A DNA stretch of 33,620 bases from an uncultured Clostridia bacterium. Its GTDB lineage: Bacteria; Bacillota; Clostridia; Oscillospirales; Acutalibacteraceae. Within the stretch, counting starts at the first letter, position 1, and every line of letters begins with the position of its first letter. The stretch is from positions 1-33,620 of the forward strand of contig CANBJR010000024.1 of NCBI GenBank assembly GCA_947369085.1. Direction: 5' to 3'. The notes under the pieces were generated by a model. It was not told where the DNA came from and ran no database searches. It saw only the letters and a list, made by a program, of their open reading frames with translations. Below, piece by piece: positions 8,344 through 15,367 of the stretch. A program made the position numbers and the translations under genes.

Positions 8344-9300
8344 ATGATTATAGCAAAAAACTTAAGCAAGGAATTTCACAATAACATCAAAGCGGTGAAT
8401 AATCTTTCGTTTCATATTAACAAGGGTGAAACAGTCGGGCTTATAGGTGCAAACGGCGCAGGCAAAACAACACTTATAAAGCTTATTTCAGGTTTATTGA
8501 AACCCAACAGCGGATTTGTCAGAATTTTTGAGGATAATCCGCTTGCAAGAAAAGCTAAAAACGGTCCGTTTATGGGCGTAGTGTCGGGGCAGCGAGCATC
8601 AGGTGCTTATGACGGCGGCAGAGGCGCAAATACAGCAGCCTTGCAGGAAGATTTAACGGTTGAACTGAATATGGAGTTTGTAAAGGCGATTTACAGAATT
8701 CCCGATGACAGATATAATAAAAAGCTTTCTGAGCTTACAGACGCTCTTGGTTTAAACTCTTTTATGAAATATCGTGTTGACCAGCTTTCATTAGGTCAGC
8801 GTATGCGTGCAGAAATAGCTGTCATACTGCTCTATGAGCCTGAACTTCTTATACTTGACGAACCATTTATCGGGGTTGACTTGATAGCCAAGGAATCAAT
8901 AAGGCAAATTCTTCAAAAAATGTCCAAGGATAAGAACACCACAATAATTCTTACCACACACAATGTAGAAGAAATTGAGAAAATCTGTGAACGGGTAATC
9001 TTATTAGATAAAGGCAGTATGGTTTTTAACGGAAGCTTTGACCGTATAAAGTATTCTCATGCAAGTATCAACTCGCTAAACGCCAAACTTATAGATAAAA
9101 TTCCCGATATGCAGGATTTGCCTGTGACTAAATATACGATAGAGAACAGGAAAATCACTTTATGGTATGACACAAAGGTAATCAGCACAAAGGACTTGAC
9201 CGCCTATATTTTATCTCAGTGCAAGGTTAAGGATTTATTAATAAGAAAACCTACTGTTGAAGAAATTATAAGAAATATATATGAGGAGGATTCAAAGTGA
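8344..9300 (+). CDS. ABC-2 exporter ATPase, first copy (with Q-loop insertion)
   Basis: 318 residues from ATG 8344, with AGGTGA about 6 nt before it; the in-frame GTG at 8335 overlaps that SD and is less likely. Walker A GANGAGKTT (35-43), Q-loop Gln83, signature LSLGQ, Walker B LLILDEP and H-loop TTHN are present. It belongs to the ATPase family that pairs with DUF990-type permeases (COG4586-like) and is a paralog of the next gene. Just after Gln83 it has about 13 extra residues relative to the second ATPase, rich in Gly and Ala and encoded by a stretch of about 59% GC. The gene overlaps the next by 4 bp. The two ATPases probably form a heterodimer that drives export of an unknown substrate. 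Confidence 0.88.
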   Translation: MIIAKNLSKEFHNNIKAVNNLSFHINKGETVGLIGANGAGKTTLIKLISGLLKPNSGFVRIFEDNPLARKAKNGPFMGVVSGQRASGAYDGGRGANTAALQEDLTVELNMEFVKAIYRIPDDRYNKKLSELTDALGLNSFMKYRVDQLSLGQRMRAEIAVILLYEPELLILDEPFIGVDLIAKESIRQILQKMSKDKNTTIILTTHNVEEIEKICERVILLDKGSMVFNGSFDRIKYSHASINSLNAKLIDKIPDMQDLPVTKYTIENRKITLWYDTKVISTKDLTAYILSQCKVKDLLIRKPTVEEIIRNIYEEDSK

Positions 9301-10298
9301 ATAAAACTATAATTGACGTGCAGAACCTAAGCAAAACCTTTAAAATTACAAAAAGAAAAACGGGCTTCAAAGGTGCATTAGCGAATATATTTCATCCTGA
9401 GCACGAATATAAGAAGGCTGTAAACAATATCAGCTTTAATATAAAAGAGGGTGAAATGGTAGGATTTATCGGACCTAACGGAGCAGGAAAGTCAACTACC
9501 GTAAAAATGCTTTCGGGTATTCTGCACCCTGACAGCGGCAACATAAATATCGCAGGATATATTCCCCACAAACAGCGTAAGGAATATGTTGCAAATATAG
9601 GCGTAGTGTTCGGTCAGAAATCGCAGATTTCTTGGGATTTGTCACCTATAGACAGCTACGAGGTAATAAAACATATTTATAAAATTCCCGATAAGAAATA
9701 TAAAGAAAATATTGAACGCTTTACTGAGCTTCTTGATATGCGGAAATTCATTAATCAGCCCGTTCGACAGCTTTCGTTGGGTCAGCGAATGAGAGCAGAT
9801 ATTGCAGCGGCACTGCTTCACTCTCCTAAAATTGTTTTCTTTGATGAGCCGACAATCGGAATTGATGTTGTCGGCAAGGAGAAAATCCGCAGCTTTATAA
9901 AATCTCTTAATAAAACTGATAACATCACTATGATTTTTACTACTCACGATATGCAGGATATTGAAAAAACCTGTGAACGCTTGATAATTATTGATGACGG
10001 TAAAAAGCTTTATGACGGAAGTTTTGAATCAATAAAAAGAAATTATGTTTCATCACGAATTATTGAAGCCGAGTTTGAACAGTTGCCTGAAAAAATTGAA
10101 ATTCCAAATATTACGGTCAGTGATGTTGATAAAAACAAAATGAAAAAGCTCATCACATTCGATACCGGAAAAACAAGTATAAATGCCTTGATGAGCACTC
10201 TGCTGAATAATTACAATATCAAGGATATTTCGGTAAAAGAGCCTGAAATTGATGCGATAATCAGCGATATTTATCAGGGAAAAATTATTGTAAATTAA
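9297..10298 (+). CDS. ABC-2 exporter ATPase, second copy (COG4586-like)
   Basis: 333 residues. Walker A GPNGAGKST (about 59-67), Q-loop VVFGQKSQISWDL, signature LSLGQRMRAD, Walker B IVFFDEPTIGID and H-loop TTHD. It carries the family's N-terminal insertion after the first beta strand (about 20-40, KRKTGFKGALANIF...), which the first copy lacks. The start is fixed by 4-bp overlap with the preceding stop, SD GAGGA. It works with the first ATPase and two permeases in one operon. Confidence 0.92.
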   Translation: MNKTIIDVQNLSKTFKITKRKTGFKGALANIFHPEHEYKKAVNNISFNIKEGEMVGFIGPNGAGKSTTVKMLSGILHPDSGNINIAGYIPHKQRKEYVANIGVVFGQKSQISWDLSPIDSYEVIKHIYKIPDKKYKENIERFTELLDMRKFINQPVRQLSLGQRMRADIAAALLHSPKIVFFDEPTIGIDVVGKEKIRSFIKSLNKTDNITMIFTTHDMQDIEKTCERLIIIDDGKKLYDGSFESIKRNYVSSRIIEAEFEQLPEKIEIPNITVSDVDKNKMKKLITFDTGKTSINALMSTLLNNYNIKDISVKEPEIDAIISDIYQGKIIVN

Positions 10299-10313
10299 GT
10301 TTGGAGGTGCAAG

Positions 10314-11102
10314 ATGAGTACTTACATACAATTTGCCGCAATTAAATTCAGAAATAATATGGCTTACCGTTTTGAGTATATAATGGGGATTTTGAATACT
10401 GTTCTGATTTTTTTAGTGTATTGGTGTATATACAAGGCGTTATACGGCGGAGCAAGCGAGATTGACGGAATTACCTTTTCAATGGTAACTACAAATTTTA
10501 TAATTTCGCTCGGTCTGACAAATGCTTTTTCAAAAAATGAAATGTTTTTACAGGATAAAATCAAACAGGGAACAATAGCAAATGAGCTTCTTAAGCCTGT
10601 TAATTTTAAATTCAGAATGTTGTTTGAGGATTTGGGAGACGGATTTTTTAAAGTGATTTTCAATTTTCTGCCTGCCGTGATAATTGCAATGTTATTTACT
10701 GAAATTGAGCCGCCTGCCGGAGCAGGAAATTTTATTCTCTGCCTTGTCAGTGCAGTGCTGGGATATATTGTATTGTGGTATATAAGCTTTATAGTTCAGA
10801 CCTTGGCTTTCTGGCTGTTTAATGTCTGGGGATTGATTACAATAAAAAATGTAATAGTAAATATTTTCTCGGGTGCTTTACTTCCGCTTTGGTTTATGCC
10901 ACAACCTATTCTGAATATTATTAAGTTCACACCGTTTGATTCTATTTTCTTCACACCTGTTCAGCTGTATCTCGGACAACTGCAGGGTTATGAAATACTG
11001 TTGAATTTTGGTAGGCAGGTTTTGTGGATAGCAATACTTTATTTTATCGGCGAGCTTTTGTGGAATAAAGGAATCAAAAGACTTATAGTGCAGGGAGGTT
11101 AA
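10314..11102 (+). CDS. ABC-2 family permease (COG4587/DUF990-like)
   Basis: 262 residues with six predicted membrane segments (about 20-42, 55-75, 110-130, 138-165, 175-195, 230-250). The start MSTYIQFAAIKFRNNMAYRF is typical of the first of the paired DUF990-type permeases. SD GGAGGTGCAAG precedes the ATG. It forms the channel with the next permease, energised by the two ATPases. Substrate unknown; distant relatives are annotated as multidrug or daunorubicin-like exporters. Confidence 0.88.
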   Translation: MSTYIQFAAIKFRNNMAYRFEYIMGILNTVLIFLVYWCIYKALYGGASEIDGITFSMVTTNFIISLGLTNAFSKNEMFLQDKIKQGTIANELLKPVNFKFRMLFEDLGDGFFKVIFNFLPAVIIAMLFTEIEPPAGAGNFILCLVSAVLGYIVLWYISFIVQTLAFWLFNVWGLITIKNVIVNIFSGALLPLWFMPQPILNIIKFTPFDSIFFTPVQLYLGQLQGYEILLNFGRQVLWIAILYFIGELLWNKGIKRLIVQGG

Positions 11103-11105
11103 GTT

Positions 11106-11912
11106 ATGAAAGATATAGTTTCTCTGTTTTTTGCTTATGCAAAATCAGGTATAAAAACACGCTTTCAATATAAGCTTGACTCCGTAGTTTCGTCTTTTGC
11201 CGTGTTTTTCAGAGAAGCGGCAGGAATTATTGCAATGTATTTTGCTTTGCTTAAATTTGATACCATTAATAACTGGAATATCAACGAGCTTATGTTCCTG
11301 TTCAGCCTGATTTTTATTACATATGGAATTTTCATTGTATTTTTTATGGCTTTGCGAGATTTTTCTGACTGGATAAAACACGGTGACATAGACAGAGTAA
11401 TGGTAAGACCACGCGGAATACTGACTCAGCTTGTAATGTGCGGGGCAGACTGGCTTGCAGCTCTCGGTCACGGAACATTGGGAATTATACTTTTTATTTT
11501 GTCAGCAAACAATGTGGGAGTAGAGTGGAATGCTGTAACTATCTTGTATTATGTTATTTCAATTGCAAGCGGTGTTCTTATACAAGGTGCAGTTTTCTTA
11601 ATTTTTTCGGCAATCAGTATCTATTTTATAGAAACACAAAGCCTAAAAGAAATTATGTACTGGAATCTACGCAAATTTGCAGGGTATCCGATTAGCATTT
11701 ATAATAAGTTTATACAATCACTTCTTATATTTGTAGTGCCGTTTGCATTTGTAAATTACTTTCCGGCACAATTCTTGCTGCGCAAGGAGGATATGGCTGC
11801 ATATCCCGAATGGTTTATGTATATTTCGCCGTTTGTCGGAATCATACTTTATACTCTTGCTTACTTTTTCTGGAAGTTCAGTATGAGGTATTATAAAAGT
11901 ACAGGCAATTAA
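11106..11912 (+). CDS. ABC-2 family permease (COG3694-like)
   Basis: 268 residues, six membrane segments. The family block FSDWIKHGDIDRVMVRPRG (about 88-106) is the conserved cytoplasmic loop of this family. SD GGGAGG lies just before the ATG, 3 bp after the preceding stop. It is the last gene of the four-gene exporter; a strong terminator follows. Confidence 0.88.
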   Translation: MKDIVSLFFAYAKSGIKTRFQYKLDSVVSSFAVFFREAAGIIAMYFALLKFDTINNWNINELMFLFSLIFITYGIFIVFFMALRDFSDWIKHGDIDRVMVRPRGILTQLVMCGADWLAALGHGTLGIILFILSANNVGVEWNAVTILYYVISIASGVLIQGAVFLIFSAISIYFIETQSLKEIMYWNLRKFAGYPISIYNKFIQSLLIFVVPFAFVNYFPAQFLLRKEDMAAYPEWFMYISPFVGIILYTLAYFFWKFSMRYYKSTGN

Positions 11913-11931
11913 TATTTTTCAAAATATCAAA

Positions 11932-11975
11932 GGCATACACATTATCTGTTCAAGAAAATGTGTATGCCGTTTTTT
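11932..11975 (+). terminator. Intrinsic terminator of ABC-2 operon
   Basis: Perfect 12-bp stem (11932-11943 with 11957-11968), then GTTTTTTG. It lies 20 bp after the last permease stop. Confidence 0.9.
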
Positions 11976-12107
11976 GTGCTTTTTACTTTTCAAATTCCAC
12001 TAACCGGCTGTATGCCGGAAGCGTTGCCTGTAACTTTGTCAGAGTCATATTATTGCCATTTAGTAATTGCTTTTGCGCAACAAAATGATAAAACAAAGCG
12101 AAAATGT

Positions 12108-13532
12108 TTATAACTGACGGGCGATTTTATCAGCAGCGGTAACAACACGGCATTGGCTTAAACCGTCAAAAACCACCGATACTCTTTTTGTGTAGCTGTC
12201 GTTGTCAATATTTTCGTCAATAACAAAACTTGCGCTGTGTTTTCTCAACAGCTCTGATGTTGTCATAAGTCCGATACCGCTTCCGCCTGTTGCTTTGTGG
12301 GTGGTAATTCTCTTTTTGCCGAGGTTTTCAATTACTTTCGGCTCAAACGGCATACCACTGTCATAAACGCTTATTATAAAACTTTCGGTTTCAATGCCGA
12401 ATACAACCAAAACATTTTTTACTTTTGTTTCACGAACAGCGATAAGTGCGTTTTCGCAAAGGTCAAGAATAAGGGTGTTTAAGTCGTTTTCACAAATCAA
12501 GTCTTTTACAAACTCTTTCAAATCGCAGGTGACGGATAGTTCGAATGAAATGCCATCATTATTTGCCCTTTTCATAAGATATTTAAGGCTAGCGTCTATT
12601 GATAAAATTCCTGTTTGCACAAGAACTTTGTGCAGATTTTCATAATTGGATAAAATAGTGCTTCTCTGTGAAGACATTGCTTTAAGCTGAGGGAGCAGTA
12701 ATTTTGACTTTTCCTTTTGTTCATCGGGAGAATTGCAGGCTAAAATTTCCTCAACAGCCGATTGCATAGCGGGAATCAGCTTGTTGTCACGGTGGATAAT
12801 ACTTGATAATTCCTCGTTGCTTTTAGTAAGCTTGCTGTTGATTTCCTGCTGTTCCAAAAGTGAATTTTCGAGTATTTCAATATTTCGATTATGTACCTTT
12901 TCAAGATAGATATTTTGAATATATCGTTTTATCCATAAAAATAGTAAAAGACCGACAAGCAATACACAGAATAATATTATACTTTTTATTATATCGTTAT
13001 TATTTTGATTATCAAAAAGAGATGCAACAAGTATAATCACCACACTAATAAAAACACCGGAATCACTTGCTATTTTAGGTCCGTAAATTTCAATACCTTT
13101 TTTCAGCCTTTTTACTCGGAACAGTAAATAGCATAGTAACGTTTGAAAAAGTCCTATAGTAAGTATAGAAATATTATTGAGTAAGTTGCGGTTAATGTCA
13201 TTCAACAATAGATAACAAAATGGTGCAACTACAAAGCTTGAAATTGTATAGCTGATATAGCTCACACCAACGGATATTGAGGTGAATGTTAATGAATTAT
13301 TTATATTGTTTCTATAAACAATATGATGAAAGACTATAAGAAATAAAACAATAGTAATTAAAGTAAGAAATCTCCAATTTTCATTTATAAAGTACATTGC
13401 AAAAGAAGAGATAAATGAAAATAACAATGAAGTAATGAATTTTTTGAAATCCAAAGAATAGTTCTGCATTTTTTCAAATAAATATGTACTGCAAAAAAAG
13501 ATGAAGAAATATTTTAACATAAAACTGATCAT
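12108..13532 (-). CDS. Polytopic AgrC-like GHKL sensor kinase
   Basis: 474 residues from the ATG at 13532, chosen because GGAGG stands 5 nt upstream; the longer frame from 13574 has its nearest SD 26 nt away. About seven hydrophobic segments occupy the first 220 residues, followed by a coiled coil (EILENSLLEQQEINSKLTKS). An H-box-like SSIIHRDNKLIPAM is followed by a GHKL ATPase with N box LILDLCENALIAV, G1 VYDSGMPF and G2 GGSGIGLMTT. The layout matches AgrC-type peptide receptors. No agrB/agrD-like gene is adjacent. The regulator with a Spo0A-type domain (13838-14623) lies upstream on the same strand and is the likely partner. A 14-codon gene lies between them on the other strand. Confidence 0.8.
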   Translation of the reverse strand: MISFMLKYFFIFFCSTYLFEKMQNYSLDFKKFITSLLFSFISSFAMYFINENWRFLTLITIVLFLIVFHHIVYRNNINNSLTFTSISVGVSYISYTISSFVVAPFCYLLLNDINRNLLNNISILTIGLFQTLLCYLLFRVKRLKKGIEIYGPKIASDSGVFISVVIILVASLFDNQNNNDIIKSIILFCVLLVGLLLFLWIKRYIQNIYLEKVHNRNIEILENSLLEQQEINSKLTKSNEELSSIIHRDNKLIPAMQSAVEEILACNSPDEQKEKSKLLLPQLKAMSSQRSTILSNYENLHKVLVQTGILSIDASLKYLMKRANNDGISFELSVTCDLKEFVKDLICENDLNTLILDLCENALIAVRETKVKNVLVVFGIETESFIISVYDSGMPFEPKVIENLGKKRITTHKATGGSGIGLMTTSELLRKHSASFVIDENIDNDSYTKRVSVVFDGLSQCRVVTAADKIARQL

Positions 13533-13533
13533 T

Positions 13534-13593
13534 TTATCCTCCGAAAATAAAATACAAATTACAACACAAAACATATAATATAATCAAATTCAA
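13534..13593 (-). CDS. Possible 19-residue leader peptide ahead of the kinase
   Basis: A perfect AGGAGG (minus strand, 13601-13606) is 26 nt from the nearest kinase-frame ATG. It is ideally spaced (7 nt) from a TTG at 13593 in another frame. That frame gives MNLIILYVLCCNLYFIFGG and stops (TAA, 13534-13536) inside the kinase's own SD/start region, as in translational coupling. The peptide is hydrophobic with tandem Cys. The TTG start is the weak point. It could be a coupling leader, a small membrane peptide or chance. Confidence 0.35.
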   Translation of the reverse strand: MNLIILYVLCCNLYFIFGG

Positions 13594-13651
13594 AAATAAA
13601 CCTCCTTTTCTTAAAATTTTATTAAAGAAAACTAAGATAGGAGGTAACTTT

Positions 13652-13696
13652 ATGCGGGATTTCTGGCATTGGTTTCTTTATTTATTTGGTATCTGA
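13652..13696 (+). CDS. 14-residue aromatic peptide gene inside the kinase/regulator locus
   Basis: AGGAGG (13639-13644) with a 7-nt spacer precedes ATG. The product is MRDFWHWFLYLFGI, seven of its 14 residues being aromatic (F4, W2, Y1), followed by TGA and, 12 nt later, by an intrinsic terminator. It is therefore a compact monocistronic unit. It lies between the AgrC-like kinase (divergent) and the Spo0A-domain regulator (convergent). The peptide has no separate leader or obvious processing site. Candidates are a signal peptide for the kinase, a small membrane peptide or a toxin-like peptide. A Trp attenuation leader is unlikely because no plus-strand gene follows for over 1 kb. Two TATAAT-like sequences at 13574-13584 could be its -10; no good -35 is seen. 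Confidence 0.6.
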   Translation: MRDFWHWFLYLFGI

Positions 13697-13701
13697 TTTC
13701 A

Positions 13702-13737
13702 AAAACAGGTCGCATTATTAATGCGGCTTGTTTTTTA
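13702..13737 (+). terminator. Intrinsic terminator of the 14-residue peptide gene
   Basis: Stem 13709-13715 with 13721-13727 (one T-G pair), loop TATTA, extendable outward by the A-rich and T-rich flanks, followed by TTGTTTTTT. Confidence 0.75.
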
Positions 13738-13761
13738 CTTTATAGAAAATTGCTCGGTTGC

Positions 13762-13832
13762 GTTCGGGCAGAGAAGTAAATTTTTATATGGTGCTGTCTG
13801 CACGAACTGCGTGTCGAGGCACTCGACTTTTT
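13762..13832 (+). other. Tandem hairpins ending in a T-run
   Basis: Hairpin 1 pairs 13762-13772 with 13797-13807 (10 of 11). Hairpin 2 pairs GTCGAG (13813-13818) with CTCGAC (13822-13827) and is followed by TTTTT on the plus strand. It lies 6 bp from the end of the regulator gene. It could be a second terminator, a small structured RNA or, since GTCGAG is close to a 0A box (TGTCGAA), a protein-binding site. A near-copy of hairpin 2 occurs at 33402-33416. Confidence 0.45.
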
Positions 13833-13837
13833 ATGTG

Positions 13838-14623
13838 CTAATACTCATTTTTAATCTTATTTGCGTAGTAAAATATAAATTCGGTAAGTGTAGGAACGCC
13901 CTTTGACGAGCTTATTTTTGCGGTGTAGTTTGCAAGCAAATCATCAATGCTTGACGTTGCCCACGTTCGGTTTATTGCGTTTTGCATTGCACGTTCAACG
14001 CTGCATTCGGTTTTGCCGTACTTTTTGGCAATCACACTGCAAAGGTTCTGAGTCGGCTCTTTTATGGTAATCATAATTGCGTCAGTCAGATATTTATATC
14101 CAACTGATTTCTGATTAACCCCGATAAGATTCAGCTCTGCTATAATGCGCCTTGTGGTTCTCTTTTGATAGTAAACAGGCGATTCGTTTTCTTCTGAATC
14201 GTATTTGTGAATTTGCTTTCTGCTCTTTATTACGGGTGTGAGCATTCGAAGAAAATCCATTACCGACTTTTCGCTGTACCCCTCCTGATGTTTTGACATA
14301 ATATAGTCGGCGCCGAGCTGTCTTGCCGATTCGTAGGTAACGGCACTTGAGTTGTTGGTGGTAATAAGGATATACGGCACTTTGCTAAGCGACATATCTT
14401 TAATTCCGCTAAGCACATTAAGTCCGCTTCCCGTGCCCTGATGAAGCTCTAAATCAAGAATTACAACATCAGGCAGAGTGTCACGAATATAATCAAGCGC
14501 TTTAAAGGCATTATTTGTTACTCCTACAAGGATCATATCTTCAGAATTGTCAGCAAGATTAATTATTTGCTTGCAGGCGTATTGATCGTCCTCAACAAGA
14601 AGTATTGATAATTTTTTATCCAT
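13838..14623 (-). CDS. Response regulator with Spo0A-type DNA-binding domain
   Basis: 261 residues. Receiver domain about 1-125 with acidic pocket VEDD and phospho-acceptor Asp57 (VVILDLEL). The C-terminal domain, about 155-260, is a Spo0A_C relative, with recognisable VGYKYLTDAI, IAKKYGKTECSVERAM and KGVPTLTEFI blocks. Classical Spo0A is usually not encoded next to a dedicated kinase, and its C-terminal domain would be more conserved. This is therefore more likely a paralog wired to the neighbouring AgrC-like kinase. A 0A-box match lies in its promoter, which suggests autoregulation. The stop (TAG) is at 13838-13840. Confidence 0.85.
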   Translation of the reverse strand: MDKKLSILLVEDDQYACKQIINLADNSEDMILVGVTNNAFKALDYIRDTLPDVVILDLELHQGTGSGLNVLSGIKDMSLSKVPYILITTNNSSAVTYESARQLGADYIMSKHQEGYSEKSVMDFLRMLTPVIKSRKQIHKYDSEENESPVYYQKRTTRRIIAELNLIGVNQKSVGYKYLTDAIMITIKEPTQNLCSVIAKKYGKTECSVERAMQNAINRTWATSSIDDLLANYTAKISSSKGVPTLTEFIFYYANKIKNEY

Positions 14624-14668
14624 ATTAACCTCGTTATTATATTTTTCAATAAAAATTTCTTTAAGTAT

Positions 14669-14697
14669 ATTTTACCACACTTTTCGACAGTAAGCAA
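14669..14697 (-). promoter_or_regulatory. Promoter of the Spo0A-domain regulator with internal 0A-box match
   Basis: On the minus strand: TTGCTT (14697-14692), 17-bp spacer, TAAAAT (14674-14669). The spacer contains TGTCGAA (14689-14683), an exact match to the Spo0A recognition heptamer. A 7-mer is expected about four times by chance in a window this size counting both strands, so position is the main support. Confidence 0.45.
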
Positions 14698-14851
14698 CAA
14701 AATCCAACAAAAAACAATATAATTGACTAAGTTCATTTGTTTTTATTTTAGTATAAAATGTTATTTAGATGGAAAAATTATGTTTTATTTGTCTAAAAAC
14801 TTCCCTGTTAGCATATTTAATAATAAAATGAACCTTGGGTGATAGTAATAT

Positions 14852-15238
14852 ATGCAAATGAATTTCGGCTCTTTTATTTTTGAAAAGAGAACACAAAAGA
14901 ACATTTCACTTCGTGATTTTGCGAAGATGATTGACGTATCTCATGTGTATGTGTCTTGTATGGAAAATGGCAAACGTTCCGCACCGACAAATCATGTTTT
15001 AGTTAAAATTGCAAAAGAACTTCTGCTTAGCGATGAAGAAACGGCTCTTATGTTTGATTTGGCGGCAAAGTCAAAAAGAACATTGACGCTGGCTGATGAT
15101 TTGCTTGAATACATAAATGATAATGAAATTGTACACAAGGCTTTGCGAACTGCAAAAAAGCGCAATGCTGACAATGAGGTATGGCAACGGTTTATCGACA
15201 ACCTTTACGAAAATGAAAATAAATATGCAAATGATTAA
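14852..15238 (+). CDS. XRE-family helix-turn-helix regulator
   Basis: 128 residues, SD GGGTGAT 8 nt before the ATG. HTH_3 domain about 8-62, with recognition segment VSHVYVSCMENGKRSAP. The C-terminal half is charged and probably helical, without an enzyme domain. It is divergent from the Spo0A-domain regulator, sharing a 228-bp intergenic region, and is monocistronic with its own terminator. The target is unknown; it could control the divergent signalling genes. Confidence 0.85.
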   Translation: MQMNFGSFIFEKRTQKNISLRDFAKMIDVSHVYVSCMENGKRSAPTNHVLVKIAKELLLSDEETALMFDLAAKSKRTLTLADDLLEYINDNEIVHKALRTAKKRNADNEVWQRFIDNLYENENKYAND

Positions 15239-15263
15239 GGTGCTCGTTTTGAGCGCCTTTTTT
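15239..15263 (+). terminator. Intrinsic terminator after XRE gene
   Basis: 7-bp stem 15239-15245 with 15251-15257 (one T-G pair), loop GTTTT, then six T. Confidence 0.9.
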
Positions 15264-15367
15264 GTATTTATAACTATTATTTTTTAACCGATGTGATAAT
15301 AGAGAAGTTCCTGTAAATAATATGTTTGATTAATAAGTACATATTTAAAAATTCAGGAGGCGGTACA

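Noticed and set aside
12004..12018. Terminator CCGGC/GCCGG between ABC-2 permease and kinase
   Set aside because: Stem without a T-run on either strand; the permease already has a better terminator at 11932.
13652..13740. Tryptophan/aromatic attenuation leader
   Set aside because: Trp codons plus terminator look like a trp leader, but no plus-strand gene follows for over 1 kb and the adjacent genes are on the other strand.
13721..13906. Plus-strand 61-codon frame after the 14-codon peptide
   Set aside because: It starts inside the peptide's terminator, has no SD and runs antisense into the regulator gene.
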